A DNA stretch of 64,000 nucleotides from Mariprofundus sp. KV (GTDB taxonomy: Bacteria > Pseudomonadota > Zetaproteobacteria > Mariprofundales > Mariprofundaceae). The notes under the pieces are model-generated. The model was not told the DNA's origin. It saw nothing but the letters and a program-made list of their open reading frames with translations, and did no database searches. Shown one piece after another: positions 34,205 through 43,466 of this stretch; within the stretch, counting starts at the first letter, position 1; each line of letters opens with the position of its first letter. The position numbers and the translations under genes are program-made. Location of the stretch: the NCBI RefSeq assembly GCF_013387475.1, contig NZ_VWNB01000007.1, forward strand, positions 103,689 through 167,688. The letters are read 5' to 3'.

Positions 34205-36448
34205 TCATTTGGAGGAGCCTTTTTTCCCAGACTGGAAAATCTCCATCGTCTGATTCGACAAATCCTCCTGCTCTACTTCACGACCATGTGAAAACGGGAT
34301 CGAGACAGCAATATGCATACCCTTGCCGGGAGCGCTGATAAAATCACACTTGCCATTCAGGGATCTCACGCGTTCATGAATACCGATCATGCCCAGCCCC
34401 ATCATATCCAGACTACTCACATCAGCACCGATGCCATCATCCTGAACATCCAGTTTAAGCAGTGGGCCCGCATCTGCATCGCGAATCACCGCCACATCAA
34501 TCGTCACCGAACTGGCACTGGCATGCCTTGAGATATTGGTGAGACTCTCCTGAATCAATCGATAGGTGGCCACCTTCACCATATCCGGCAGTTGATTCAG
34601 TGCGCCGGAACAGTTGAAAGAGCAGGCGATATTATTGTTTTTTTGCCACTGCTTAATCACCTCCAGCAGCCCATCCTGCAGATTGGATGCATCCAGCATG
34701 TCCGGCCTGATACGCTTTAAGATACGGCGAACATTCCTGAACAACCTGTCGATCATCAGTTTGATCTCACCGGCATCGGCAATCACCTGCGGATCAGTTG
34801 ACTGCTTGGCCAGCAGTGTGGCAATCGTCTTCACCGCAGTCAGCGGCTGCCCCAGTTCATCATGCAGTTCACGGGCAATATAACTTCTTTCATCCTCAGC
34901 CGCCGTAATCAGCCTGCGGGAGAGGTGGCGGCTCTTCTCAGAGAGATGCAGAAGCTGTGTTTCAGATTGCTGTCTCTCACCAATCAGCCTGTTAAATGCA
35001 CGGGCCAACTGACCGATCTCATCGCCTCTAAACTCATTCATAAACGGCTTATAATCCTTCTGATGGCCAGAGCTATGCAGCGCTTCGGCCATAGCAGTGA
35101 GTGATCCGGCCACATGCCTGATGAGATAGTAGGCGGAGTAGAGCGTGATAATAAGCAATAGCAAGCTCAGGATAAGGTAGTAGAGCATGGATCGGTAAGC
35201 AGCCTGCATCTGCAGCTCAATGTCACGATGAATCTCCTGCTCCAGCACTCCGGCAACCTCAAAAACCTGATCCAGTCGCCAGGTTGTTGAGCGCCACCAA
35301 TCCTCTGCATCAATCCTGGTGATATGTGAGCGCAAAAACTCAATCGCAGCCAGTGCCGGTCGATCATCGACGCGAACCCGTCTGTCGATTTCAGCAATGC
35401 TTCTGCCCTTCTTGCGCATCTGAGTAACGGTATCGATATGGCCACGGTACAGCTCTACAGTCGATTCAATGATTGCGACCTGATCAGCGATTTCGCCACC
35501 CAGTTTCAGACGCTTTATATCATCGGACAACTGCTTGAATAGCTTCATCTTCTCATGGAACAGCTGCTCGTAATAGCTGTCTCCCCTGATCACATAGTTC
35601 TTGAAGGCGTGGATCAGACCGCCATAACCCACTGTCGCATGCAGCCTGTTGAGCAGATCATTGAGTTGCACCTGCTCTTTGAGGGCGGCTCTTAACTGCT
35701 CTGCATGACGTACAACCGGATCATCAAGTCTGGCGTTAAGCATGGTGACAAAACGACTATCAGCAACGCGTTTAAATTGACCAATCAGCTCACTCTGGCG
35801 GCTGATATAGTTATCAACCTTCAACAGATCTGAGGCAGCAAAAACAGTCCGTTCAATCATCTCATAGGTGATACCACGCTCCTGCCCCAACCTCTGAAGC
35901 AGCCACAAAAGTTTCATATAGGCATCGAAGCTGTCTCTAAGTTCAGCACTTATACTCATGCCGGTGATATCTCCAGCCTGCTGAATAAGGCTCTCTGTAT
36001 TATCTGAATGGCTGTCGAATGCCCCCTGCATGCCAGCGCTACGCTGTACTACGATCTGCTCAAGAGATGCCTCCATGCTCTTTATATCGCTGAGCCTGAC
36101 AGAGCTTTGCCACTGTTGACGGTAGCTGAAGAGCAGAGCGGCAAGCCTCTCTATGTCAATATCACTTTTCTGCCTCTGCTTGACCATATCAATACGCAGC
36201 GGCTCTTTTGAACTGGCTAAAAACCTCGACGAAAGAGCGAACTCCTTCTCAAGCCCATAAACGAGCAGATTAACCTGCCGGGTAATCTCAAAGGCATCCT
36301 GTGAACGACTAATCCGGGTGAGCTCATCCCAACGCTGACTGAAGTGATAAACTGTAAATGCCAGTAACATCAACACAAACAGGGTTACAATCAGAATGAC
36401 TCTGTTTTTGATCGAAAGTGATGCTGGCTTAAAGGTGACAGAATTCAT
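34205..36448 (-). CDS. NIT-domain sensor histidine kinase (NarX/UhpB-type)
   Basis: The 747-residue product has two membrane helices (about 15-35 and 420-440) around a large periplasmic region. That region contains nitrate/nitrite-sensor-like (NIT) sequence (LVYGLEKEFALSSRFLASSK, about 52-71; GQERGITYEMIERT). A HAMP domain follows, then a HisKA_3 domain with ARELHDELGQPLTAVK and an ATPase domain (DVQDDGIGAD, GMIGIHERVRSL). No response regulator is adjacent. It is coupled to lipB by a four-base overlap, an unusual partner. Confidence 0.85.
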   Translation of the reverse strand: MNSVTFKPASLSIKNRVILIVTLFVLMLLAFTVYHFSQRWDELTRISRSQDAFEITRQVNLLVYGLEKEFALSSRFLASSKEPLRIDMVKQRQKSDIDIERLAALLFSYRQQWQSSVRLSDIKSMEASLEQIVVQRSAGMQGAFDSHSDNTESLIQQAGDITGMSISAELRDSFDAYMKLLWLLQRLGQERGITYEMIERTVFAASDLLKVDNYISRQSELIGQFKRVADSRFVTMLNARLDDPVVRHAEQLRAALKEQVQLNDLLNRLHATVGYGGLIHAFKNYVIRGDSYYEQLFHEKMKLFKQLSDDIKRLKLGGEIADQVAIIESTVELYRGHIDTVTQMRKKGRSIAEIDRRVRVDDRPALAAIEFLRSHITRIDAEDWWRSTTWRLDQVFEVAGVLEQEIHRDIELQMQAAYRSMLYYLILSLLLLIITLYSAYYLIRHVAGSLTAMAEALHSSGHQKDYKPFMNEFRGDEIGQLARAFNRLIGERQQSETQLLHLSEKSRHLSRRLITAAEDERSYIARELHDELGQPLTAVKTIATLLAKQSTDPQVIADAGEIKLMIDRLFRNVRRILKRIRPDMLDASNLQDGLLEVIKQWQKNNNIACSFNCSGALNQLPDMVKVATYRLIQESLTNISRHASASSVTIDVAVIRDADAGPLLKLDVQDDGIGADVSSLDMMGLGMIGIHERVRSLNGKCDFISAPGKGMHIAVSIPFSHGREVEQEDLSNQTMEIFQSGKKGSSK

Positions 36449-37071
36449 TGACTCATCAACCGATTGAAATGGTCAAACCAGCGAGAGGCCAGTTCAGGCA
36501 GAGCAAGCGGCTCGATAAAGGACGAGAGCGAGACCACCTTAGATTGCAGACCACACGGATTGATCGCTGCAAACCACTTCTCATCAACATCCACATTCAG
36601 TGCCATGCCATGGTAGGCCACACCGCCACGAACCCGCACACCAAGTGCTGCAATCTTACCCTCTGATGTCCAGACACCGGGAAAACCACACCGGCGCTCT
36701 GCATTGATACCCAACTCGCTGAGCAGGGCAATGCATGATGCTTCAAGCAAGTGCACATACTGCTTCACCCCAAGCTGCCAAAGCCTCAGATCAATCACAG
36801 GATAGAGCATAAGCTGACCGGGGCCGTGAAAGGTCATCTCGCCACCCCGGTCACTCTGCACCACCGGTGCCGGCAGAAACGCCTCCAGACGATTATCTAC
36901 ACCCCGGCGGCCAGTTGTATAGACCGCTTCATGCTCGCAGCAGATTACCACCTCATCATCCACACCTCTGCCAACGGCATCAGCGCGTGCCGATAAGATC
37001 TGCCAGAGAGGTTCATAAGCCTGCCGCCCCAGCCAGCTGTAGATAAGTTCCTGACTACCCATTCTTCGCAT
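36445..37071 (-). CDS. lipB: Octanoyltransferase LipB
   Basis: LipB moves octanoate from acyl carrier protein to lipoyl-domain lysines, the first step of lipoate synthesis. The 208-residue product has YTTGRRGVDNRL, then DRGGEMTFHGPGQLMLYPVI. The active-site region contains CGFPGVWTSEGKIAALGVRV and YHGMALNV. Length is normal. The start may be ATG 37071 or the one three codons on. lipA is not nearby. It overlaps the sensor kinase by four bases. Confidence 0.95.
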   Translation of the reverse strand: MRRMGSQELIYSWLGRQAYEPLWQILSARADAVGRGVDDEVVICCEHEAVYTTGRRGVDNRLEAFLPAPVVQSDRGGEMTFHGPGQLMLYPVIDLRLWQLGVKQYVHLLEASCIALLSELGINAERRCGFPGVWTSEGKIAALGVRVRGGVAYHGMALNVDVDEKWFAAINPCGLQSKVVSLSSFIEPLALPELASRWFDHFNRLMSQ

Positions 37072-37169
37072 ACTACAAGGGGCTTTTCTGCTGTATATGC
37101 TCTTTTTATCTCAACATAAAATCCTTAAAGATCAACAATCTCCCTATTAAAAAAAAGGGTGCCAAAAGA

Positions 37170-37184
37170 TAGGAAAAAATCCTA
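37170..37184. promoter_or_regulatory. Dyad TAGGA-N5-TCCTA upstream of a small ORF
   Basis: TAGGA-AAAAA-TCCTA is a perfect five-base dyad about 20 bases before the -35 element of the next promoter. It is a possible operator. It loosely resembles the GGAA-N5-TTCC dyads before flgF. Confidence 0.3.
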
Positions 37185-37203
37185 GGGTATGCGCCGTTAT
37201 GTT

Positions 37204-37233
37204 TTGACGGTTGTGGGGACCAAAAATCATAAT
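37204..37233 (+). promoter_or_regulatory. Sigma-70-type promoter of the 41-aa ORF
   Basis: TTGACG (37204-37209), 18 bases, then CATAAT (37228-37233), each one mismatch from consensus. The small ORF at 37266 follows after a leader of about 25 bases containing GGAGGAG. Confidence 0.5.
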
Positions 37234-37265
37234 GTTAAATAAAATCGGGGAATTTGGAGGAGATT

Positions 37266-37391
37266 ATGGGTGGTCTTCCCATCGTTGGAATCGGCATTGT
37301 CGGCCTTGCGCTGCTGTGCGGAATCCTGGTCTATGTCGTGGTCATTGCACCAAAAAAACTGGATCAAAAACAGAAGATGGATGAGAAGTAA
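37266..37391 (+). CDS. 41-residue single-helix membrane protein
   Basis: I do not recognise this small protein. It begins MGGLPIVGIGIVGLALL, forms one membrane helix (about 5-30), and ends with a charged tail (APKKLDQKQKMDEK). GGAGGAG lies five bases before the ATG, a promoter is present upstream and an intrinsic terminator follows, so it is probably a real single-gene transcription unit. It may be an accessory subunit of a membrane complex; nothing fixes which. Confidence 0.65.
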   Translation: MGGLPIVGIGIVGLALLCGILVYVVVIAPKKLDQKQKMDEK

Positions 37392-37404
37392 GATGTAAAA
37401 GTAT

Positions 37405-37434
37405 CTGACCGCCTTTGTTAAGGCGGTCAGTTTT
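37405..37434. terminator. Terminator after the 41-aa ORF
   Basis: CTGACCGCCTT (37405-37415), loop TGTT, AAGGCGGTCAG (37420-37430), then TTTTC: an eleven-base-pair stem. It overlaps the last bases of the minus-strand acyl-CoA ligase gene and lies between convergent units. Confidence 0.85.
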
Positions 37435-39211
37435 CTCCGGGATATAGATCCCGGATCAGATCACTGTAAAGTTCACAGATTTTGCGACGTTTTAGCTTCA
37501 GAGTCGGCGTCAGTAGTCCGGCATCCTGAGTCCACTCTTCTTCTACAAAAGCAAAACGTTTGACCTGCATAAAACTGGAGAGATCGTGCTCTTCGCTACG
37601 CATCTGAACCAGCATCCAGTTATATACCCTGTCATTCTCCCGCCAGTGCTCTGGCAGCCCTTCATTCATCGTCTGTTGCCACAACCTGCGCAGGCCATCG
37701 ACATCAGGCACAATCAGCGCCACCACATCAGGCCTGTTATCGGCGACAACCATCGCCTGCAGAATGGCAGGTGACTGCGTCAGATGCTGTTCGATCACAG
37801 CAGGAGCTACATTCTCACCATTGGAGAGCACCATAATCTCCTTCTTGCGATCGACAATCCTGATATATCCATCCTCATCAACTTCAACGATATCACCGGT
37901 AAACAGCCAGCCATCAGCATCAAACATAGCTGCGCTCTCCTCCGGTCTCTGCCAGTAGCCCTGCATCACCATCGGCCCTTTCACCAGCAGTTCGCCATCC
38001 TCTGCCACCCTGATTTCAACACCGGGCAGCGCAAGCCCCACCGTTTCCGGTTTAATGGCACCAAAACGGTTCACCGAAAGCACGGGAGAGGTCTCGGTCA
38101 ATCCATAACCCGGTAATACATTGATCCCGGCAGCCAGCAGGAAGCGGGCAATATCAGGATGCAGGGCAGCACCGCCAGAGATAAATGCACGGATAGAGCC
38201 ACCCATCTTTTCACGCAGTTTGGCATTAACCACTTGATCAAGAAGAGAGAAGATCAGCGCTTTTCCAGCGCTTAAAGAGCGCCCCTGTTGCTCAAGCTCA
38301 AACTTTTGCATTCCCAGCTTTTGAGCCAGTTGAAACAGTCTCTTTTTAAGAGCCGGGCCATCAGCCAGCTTGGTCTGTACTCCGGCATAGATCTTCTCAT
38401 ACAGACGCGGTACGGAGATCATCACGGTTGGTTTCACCTCCGGCATATCTCGCAGCAGCGTGGTCACCGCTTCAGCATAAGCAATCTCAGAACCGCAAGC
38501 GGTGGGTAGAAAATGGCCAACAGTACGCTCAAAAGCATGCGATGCAGGCAGAAAAGAGAGGAAAACATCATCCGGAAAAACAGCCACACCGCCAAGGCCT
38601 GCAGCCACATCAGAGAGCAGATTGTCATGACTTAACATCACCCCTTTGGGGAAACCGGTTGTGCCGGAGGTGTAAATAAGTGTCGCCAACATATCGCGCT
38701 CAGGACTACAGGCTTCAAGGCGATGATCCCAGCTCTCATCCACAGCGATTGCACTGATCGAATCCGTGTCACCATGAAATGGCAGCAGCGGTTTATCCAC
38801 CCCCTCCAGCTTCTCCAGCTGGTCACCCTCCTCAACAAAAATGACTGAGACATCAGCATCTGCAAAGACATATTGCACTGCCTCAAGTGGGTCAGTGAAA
38901 TAGGCCGGAACCGTTATCGCCCCCAGCCTTAAAATAGCGAAATCGGCGATAAACCACTCCGGGCAGTTATGACCGAGAATACCCACCCGATCACCGGCTT
39001 TAACACCTTTGTTTTCAAGCCACGCAGCCACACGCAGCACTGCCTGCTGCACCCGGATACGACTCCACGATTTCCAACTACCATCCGTCCGGCGGAAGCG
39101 CAGCAGCGGTTTATCAAGCCAGTCAGGCGGTGATGCCAGCAGAAGATCAGAGAGGCAATTCGCCTTCTCCACCTGAATCAGACCGGGACAATGACTAACC
39201 GATGAATCCAT
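37427..39211 (-). CDS. Long-chain acyl-CoA synthetase (FadD-like AMP-ligase)
   Basis: The 594-residue product activates fatty acids to acyl-CoA. Adenylate-forming motifs: TLIYTSGTTGFPKGVMLSH (about 169-187), GYGLTETSPVLS (about 368) and GWLFTGDIVEVDEDGYIRIV (about 430-450), followed by DRKKEIMVLSNGENVAP. Length suits the long-chain synthetase group. It overlaps the next upstream gene by 17 bases, so the three beta-oxidation-type genes form one operon. The natural substrate is not readable. Confidence 0.9.
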   Translation of the reverse strand: MDSSVSHCPGLIQVEKANCLSDLLLASPPDWLDKPLLRFRRTDGSWKSWSRIRVQQAVLRVAAWLENKGVKAGDRVGILGHNCPEWFIADFAILRLGAITVPAYFTDPLEAVQYVFADADVSVIFVEEGDQLEKLEGVDKPLLPFHGDTDSISAIAVDESWDHRLEACSPERDMLATLIYTSGTTGFPKGVMLSHDNLLSDVAAGLGGVAVFPDDVFLSFLPASHAFERTVGHFLPTACGSEIAYAEAVTTLLRDMPEVKPTVMISVPRLYEKIYAGVQTKLADGPALKKRLFQLAQKLGMQKFELEQQGRSLSAGKALIFSLLDQVVNAKLREKMGGSIRAFISGGAALHPDIARFLLAAGINVLPGYGLTETSPVLSVNRFGAIKPETVGLALPGVEIRVAEDGELLVKGPMVMQGYWQRPEESAAMFDADGWLFTGDIVEVDEDGYIRIVDRKKEIMVLSNGENVAPAVIEQHLTQSPAILQAMVVADNRPDVVALIVPDVDGLRRLWQQTMNEGLPEHWRENDRVYNWMLVQMRSEEHDLSSFMQVKRFAFVEEEWTQDAGLLTPTLKLKRRKICELYSDLIRDLYPGEN

Positions 39212-41303
39212 CCAGCACCTCCAAATTTACAGGCAGATCATAACCGGCCTTCTCAATCTTCGCTTTCAGATCCGAACGTTCAAAGCCTGAAAAGTAGCGC
39301 AACAGGCCGCCCCGAAATGGTGGGAAGCCGATGCCGTAGATAAAGGCAGCATCGAGATGAACAGGATCATCCACTACCTTCTCGTGCAGACAGGCAAGAG
39401 CCTCGATCAACATCGGAATCAGACAGGCATCAACCACACTGCGATTACTCAGGGTTGATGACTCCACAGAGATATCGGCATCGCTTTCATGCTCCCTGAA
39501 CCTGAAACCGGGCAGATAGTTGCCAAGTTCAGCATTCAAAGCGCCCTGTTTACCCTTCTCATAACTAAAGAAGCCCTTGCCCGATTTCTCACCCAACAGG
39601 CCATCACTAACCATGGACCCGAACCACTGCGGCATGGCAAAGCGTTCAGGCTGCTCTGCCCCCAGTGTTTCACCAAGATGGGCCCCGACATGAAAGCAGA
39701 TATCAAGGCCAACCCTGTCGGCAAGCTCTATTGCACCCATCGGCATCCCGAAGTTTTTCAGCGCCCCATCCACATGTTCAGGTTTCTGACCCGTCTCAAT
39801 CAACTTAAGGGCAGCTACCATAAATGGCATCAGACAACGATTGACAAGAAAACCGGGGCGATCTGCCACGATGATCGGATATTTACCCCATGATGCTGCC
39901 AGTGCGCAGGTTGTATCGATCGTTTCAGTCGTGGTTTTCTCCCCTGCGATCACCTCAACCAGCGGCATCTTCGGTGCCGGATTGAAGAAGTGGAGACCGG
40001 CTATGCGACCGGCATTGGCACGTCGCTTCTGCATATCGCTCACCGCCAGTGAGGATGTATTGGAGAGCAGCAGCGCCTGTTTGGAGACATGTTTGCCAAC
40101 CTCCAGCCAGAGGTTTCGTTTCACCTTGATATCTTCAACCACCGCCTCAATCACCACATCGGCATCAGCCAGACCACTGCTATCGAGCACCGGTCGAATC
40201 CGTGAAAGTCGGGCGTGATCGGTTCGACCTCTGCGCGTGGCCAATCGTCCGATCCCCTGCATGCCACGAGCCAGCGGCTCTGCCGCCACCTCATGCAGAT
40301 CAACTGCCATCGTTTTTGCTGCCACCCAGGCAATACCACCGCCCATCACACCGGCGCCATAAACAGCTGTTTTTTTGAAACCCGCTACCGCTTCACGACC
40401 ACGAGCTGCCGCCGGCTGCTTTTTCAGGGAGTCACCGAGATGGAATACGCGTATCAGGTTTTTACAGGTAGGTGTGACAGCCAGCTTGCCGAGCGACTCA
40501 GCCTCACGCGCCAGCGCCAACCCATCGGGGATACCAACAATCTCCTTCAGCAGCGTGATGACAGCCGGTATGGCAGGATAGGCTGTAGCCACCTCTATAT
40601 GTTGAAGCCGCGCATAGGTACGTTTTTCAACCTGCTGAAAAAAGAGCGCTTTTGCAGGCCATAGCCTTAACCACCATGGTGCGAATTTACGTGCTTTCAC
40701 CTTGCCTTTTTCAGCCAGATACGCGATGGCTTTACCCTGCAGTTCCGGTTGCGCGACCAACGCCGCAAGGCCAATGCGTTTGGCCCGTCCGGCATCCACA
40801 GCTGAACCACTGAGGATCATCTCCACGGCTTTCATCCAGCCAATCCGTTTGGGCAGGCGGATGCAGCCGCCAAAACCGGGATGAATGCCGATCTTGATCT
40901 CCGGCAGCGCGAGCTGAGTCTTCTTGCCCTCCACCGCCACGATATAGTCACAGGCCAGTGCCACCTCAAGACCGCCCCCCATACAGGCGCCATGCACCAG
41001 TGCGATGGATACACATGGCAGCACCTCAATGCGGCGACAGAGTGACTGCCCTCGCTCAGCCAGCCGGGTTGCCTCTTTTTGATCCGTTACAGCTGCGATA
41101 ATCTCCAGATCGGCACCGGCGATGAAACAGCCGCTAATACCACTCTCCAGCACCAGCGTTTTCGGCGGACTCTTCTCCAGCCTGTCGAGATGGGTCTCCA
41201 GTTGCGAGATACACAGCTCATCGAGCACATTGACCGATTTGTCCGTGCGAGCAAAGTGTAGACGGGCCTCACTGCCCTGTTGCGTCAGCGTTACGACTTC
41301 CAT
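39195..41303 (-). CDS. Bifunctional enoyl-CoA hydratase/3-hydroxyacyl-CoA dehydrogenase (FadB/FadJ-like)
   Basis: The 702-residue product joins a crotonase domain (about 1-190: HGACMGGGLEVALACDYIVA and LALPEIKIGIHPGFGGCIRL) to an NAD-dependent dehydrogenase (about 305-690: AVYGAGVMGGGIAWVAA, LSNTSSLAVSDM, GLHFFNPAPKMPLVEV). Both catalytic Glu positions of the hydratase are present. It would carry out the middle two steps of beta-oxidation. It overlaps the thiolase by 13 bases and the ligase by 17. Confidence 0.93.
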   Translation of the reverse strand: MEVVTLTQQGSEARLHFARTDKSVNVLDELCISQLETHLDRLEKSPPKTLVLESGISGCFIAGADLEIIAAVTDQKEATRLAERGQSLCRRIEVLPCVSIALVHGACMGGGLEVALACDYIVAVEGKKTQLALPEIKIGIHPGFGGCIRLPKRIGWMKAVEMILSGSAVDAGRAKRIGLAALVAQPELQGKAIAYLAEKGKVKARKFAPWWLRLWPAKALFFQQVEKRTYARLQHIEVATAYPAIPAVITLLKEIVGIPDGLALAREAESLGKLAVTPTCKNLIRVFHLGDSLKKQPAAARGREAVAGFKKTAVYGAGVMGGGIAWVAAKTMAVDLHEVAAEPLARGMQGIGRLATRRGRTDHARLSRIRPVLDSSGLADADVVIEAVVEDIKVKRNLWLEVGKHVSKQALLLSNTSSLAVSDMQKRRANAGRIAGLHFFNPAPKMPLVEVIAGEKTTTETIDTTCALAASWGKYPIIVADRPGFLVNRCLMPFMVAALKLIETGQKPEHVDGALKNFGMPMGAIELADRVGLDICFHVGAHLGETLGAEQPERFAMPQWFGSMVSDGLLGEKSGKGFFSYEKGKQGALNAELGNYLPGFRFREHESDADISVESSTLSNRSVVDACLIPMLIEALACLHEKVVDDPVHLDAAFIYGIGFPPFRGGLLRYFSGFERSDLKAKIEKAGYDLPVNLEVLDGFIG

Positions 41304-42619
41304 GGCTCACTCCTGATCAGCACTGCACCACCCTGTCCGCCGCCGATACAGAGTGAAGCAACGCCTAAACCACCATCAGTATCCTTTTTCAGCTGTCTTA
41401 GCATGGTCAGTATCAGTCGTGCTCCACTCATACCAACCGGATGCCCCAGTGCAACCGCACCGCCATTCACATTGAGAATATCCATCTCGGGAGCCCCCAT
41501 GGCTTTGCTCATACCCAGCTTCTGGCTGGCAAAGGATTCGGAATCCATCGCTTTCATACAGGCCAGAACCTGCACGGCAAAAGCTTCATTGATCTCCATG
41601 CGAGTCAGATCACTCACTGCCAACCCATATCTGGAGAGCAGCTTATGGGTGGCAAAAACAGGCCCCAACCCCATGCGTTCCGGATCACAACCGGCATAGG
41701 CCCAGTCATCGAGATACCCCAGAATAGGCCACCCCTCGGCTTCGGCTTTCGCACGACTACTGAGGATCAGCATGGCTGCGCCATCGGTAATCTGTGAGCT
41801 GTTTCCTGCCGTGACACTGCCCAGCGGTCTGTCAAACACCGGCTTCAACCTCGCCAATGCCTGCATCGTCTGTTCGGCGCGAATACCCTCATCACGGTGT
41901 ACAGAGGCGTACGATGGTGGTGCAAACAGATGCATCACCTCATCATCATACCAACCCCTCTCCCAGGCTGCGGCAGCACGCTGATGGCTCTGCAGGGCAA
42001 AGCTGTCCTGCTCACTGCGGGAGACTGCAAACTCACGAGCCAGAAGCTCCGCTGTTTGTCCCATGCCCATATTCACCGTTGGATCGGTTAATCCCTCCAT
42101 CAGTGCAATGCGTGGTCTCCAGGGCGCACGCGCAAGCTCGCCGAAAACAGCCAGTTTCTGCTGCAGATTTTTCGCTTTCGAGAGTTTGGCCATCGCGGCC
42201 CGGAACTGATCATGAAACAGCAGTGGCGCATGTGTCATCGACTCCACACCACCAGCCAGCACCACATCAGCCCGACCTGCCTGAATCTTCTCGGCGGCAT
42301 CGGTGACCGCCTGCATGCCTGAGGCACAGTTGCGATGTACGGTATGGGCAGGTGTAGAGCGCGGGATACCGGCATTAAGTGCAATCACACGCGAGATATT
42401 GGTGGCATCTGATGGTTGAATCACATTACCGATGATCACCTGATCAATCTCATCGCTGCGCACTGGTGAACGAGCCAGAACCTCACGCAGAGCGATAGCA
42501 CCAAGTTCAACCGCACCGAGCTGGTCAAAGGCACCACCCATCTTGCCCATCGGCGTTCGAATACCGGCTACTACTACCACTTCGGTTTTTCTGCTCTGCG
42601 TCGTGCCTCGTCTAACCAT
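41291..42619 (-). CDS. Acetyl-CoA C-acyltransferase (FadI/FadA-like thiolase)
   Basis: The 442-residue product has the thiolase nucleophile Cys in NCASGMQAVTDAAEKI (about 92-107), GHPVGMSGARLI with the catalytic His, and the C-terminal Cys in CIGGGQGGAVL. It would cleave 3-oxoacyl-CoA, or run in reverse. It is the first gene of the operon; GAAGGAG precedes the ATG. No acyl-CoA dehydrogenase gene is in the window. Confidence 0.93.
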   Translation of the reverse strand: MVRRGTTQSRKTEVVVVAGIRTPMGKMGGAFDQLGAVELGAIALREVLARSPVRSDEIDQVIIGNVIQPSDATNISRVIALNAGIPRSTPAHTVHRNCASGMQAVTDAAEKIQAGRADVVLAGGVESMTHAPLLFHDQFRAAMAKLSKAKNLQQKLAVFGELARAPWRPRIALMEGLTDPTVNMGMGQTAELLAREFAVSRSEQDSFALQSHQRAAAAWERGWYDDEVMHLFAPPSYASVHRDEGIRAEQTMQALARLKPVFDRPLGSVTAGNSSQITDGAAMLILSSRAKAEAEGWPILGYLDDWAYAGCDPERMGLGPVFATHKLLSRYGLAVSDLTRMEINEAFAVQVLACMKAMDSESFASQKLGMSKAMGAPEMDILNVNGGAVALGHPVGMSGARLILTMLRQLKKDTDGGLGVASLCIGGGQGGAVLIRSEPWKS

Positions 42620-42871
42620 ACGAACTCCTTCGCCGATCGAAAAAATCCTATACCCTTACCTGTAGCTTACACATCTCCTCTAAGCAAGTCAGTCGCCAAC
42701 CGTCAGGGTATCTATCACGGCCATCTCACCAGATCAGAATGCTTTTATTTCTCATGCATAGCAATGGAATTCGCTGTGATACACAACACATCTAAAACTC
42801 ACAATGCTGATAACATCAATAACGGAATGAAGACAACGGAGATTGTCATTCGCACACCAAGGAGGATGCAG

Positions 42872-43234
42872 ATGAATAACATTAACAGAAGCAGCATCAA
42901 ATTCATGTCACTGATCTTTGCCATCGCAGCGATGATCGGCTTAACCACCAGCACTGCCTATGCAGACAGCGACCATCATGCCGATAAAGCGGTAATTTGC
43001 CACATCCCTCCGGGTAACCCTGATAACATGCACACCATTGAGGTGGGTGAACCTGCCGTTGATGCGCATATGGCCCATGGCGACATGATGGGCCGCTGCG
43101 CCGGTGAGTCCGACGAGCTTGCAGAAGCTGACGAGAGCGAAGCAACTGAAGAACACGAAGAGAGCCCTGTCGCCAGCCTGCCTGCAACCTCATCAGCAAA
43201 AGTCTACAGCATGCGCTCCATCTACGGTCAGTAA
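42872..43234 (+). CDS. Secreted small protein with CHxPPGNP motif
   Basis: I start at ATG 42872, seven bases after GGAGG, giving 120 residues; the longer frame adds 36 unrelated residues. A Sec signal peptide (about 1-31, ending AYA) is followed by ICHIPPGNPDNMHTIEV, and GDMMGRC. This two-Cys module with a conserved HxAHGD is found in many secreted bacterial proteins but has no known function. An acidic Glu-rich tail follows. The 252-base gap before it shows no other feature. Confidence 0.75.
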   Translation: MNNINRSSIKFMSLIFAIAAMIGLTTSTAYADSDHHADKAVICHIPPGNPDNMHTIEVGEPAVDAHMAHGDMMGRCAGESDELAEADESEATEEHEESPVASLPATSSAKVYSMRSIYGQ

Positions 43235-43243
43235 TCCAGAACC

Positions 43244-43274
43244 AAAAAAGAGGAGGCTAGGCCTCCTCTTTTTC
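43244..43274 (+). terminator. Terminator after the CHxPPGNP gene
   Basis: GAGGAGGC (43250-43257), loop TAG, GCCTCCTC (43261-43268), with an A run before and T run after. A strong intrinsic terminator. Confidence 0.9.
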
Positions 43275-43343
43275 ATCTGACAGCTCCTTAGCGGCCCCTT
43301 AATTTACCTGTTCGTGAAAACGGGACCAGTTCATTGGGGTTCT

Positions 43344-43403
43344 AAAATTCCGAAAATTCCGGAATTTTATGTCCCCGGATTTTTATCCGTTAAATCGGGG
43401 GAA
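43344..43403. repeat. Palindromic repeat cluster in an intergenic gap
   Basis: AAAATTCCG occurs at 43344-43352 and again as part of the perfect 16-base palindrome AAAATTCCGGAATTTT (43353-43368). Next comes CGGATTTTTATCCG, then complementary CCCC/GGGG segments to about 43403. The form resembles a REP/BIME-like repeat or the footprint of a small transposable element. No transposase is near. The rest of 43275-43466 shows nothing further. Confidence 0.5.
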
Positions 43404-43466
43404 GCTCAATCTGCCCCTTCGGTTACTTTTTCAATGAGGAACGTGTCCAAAGCGCTGAGGAGAGCT

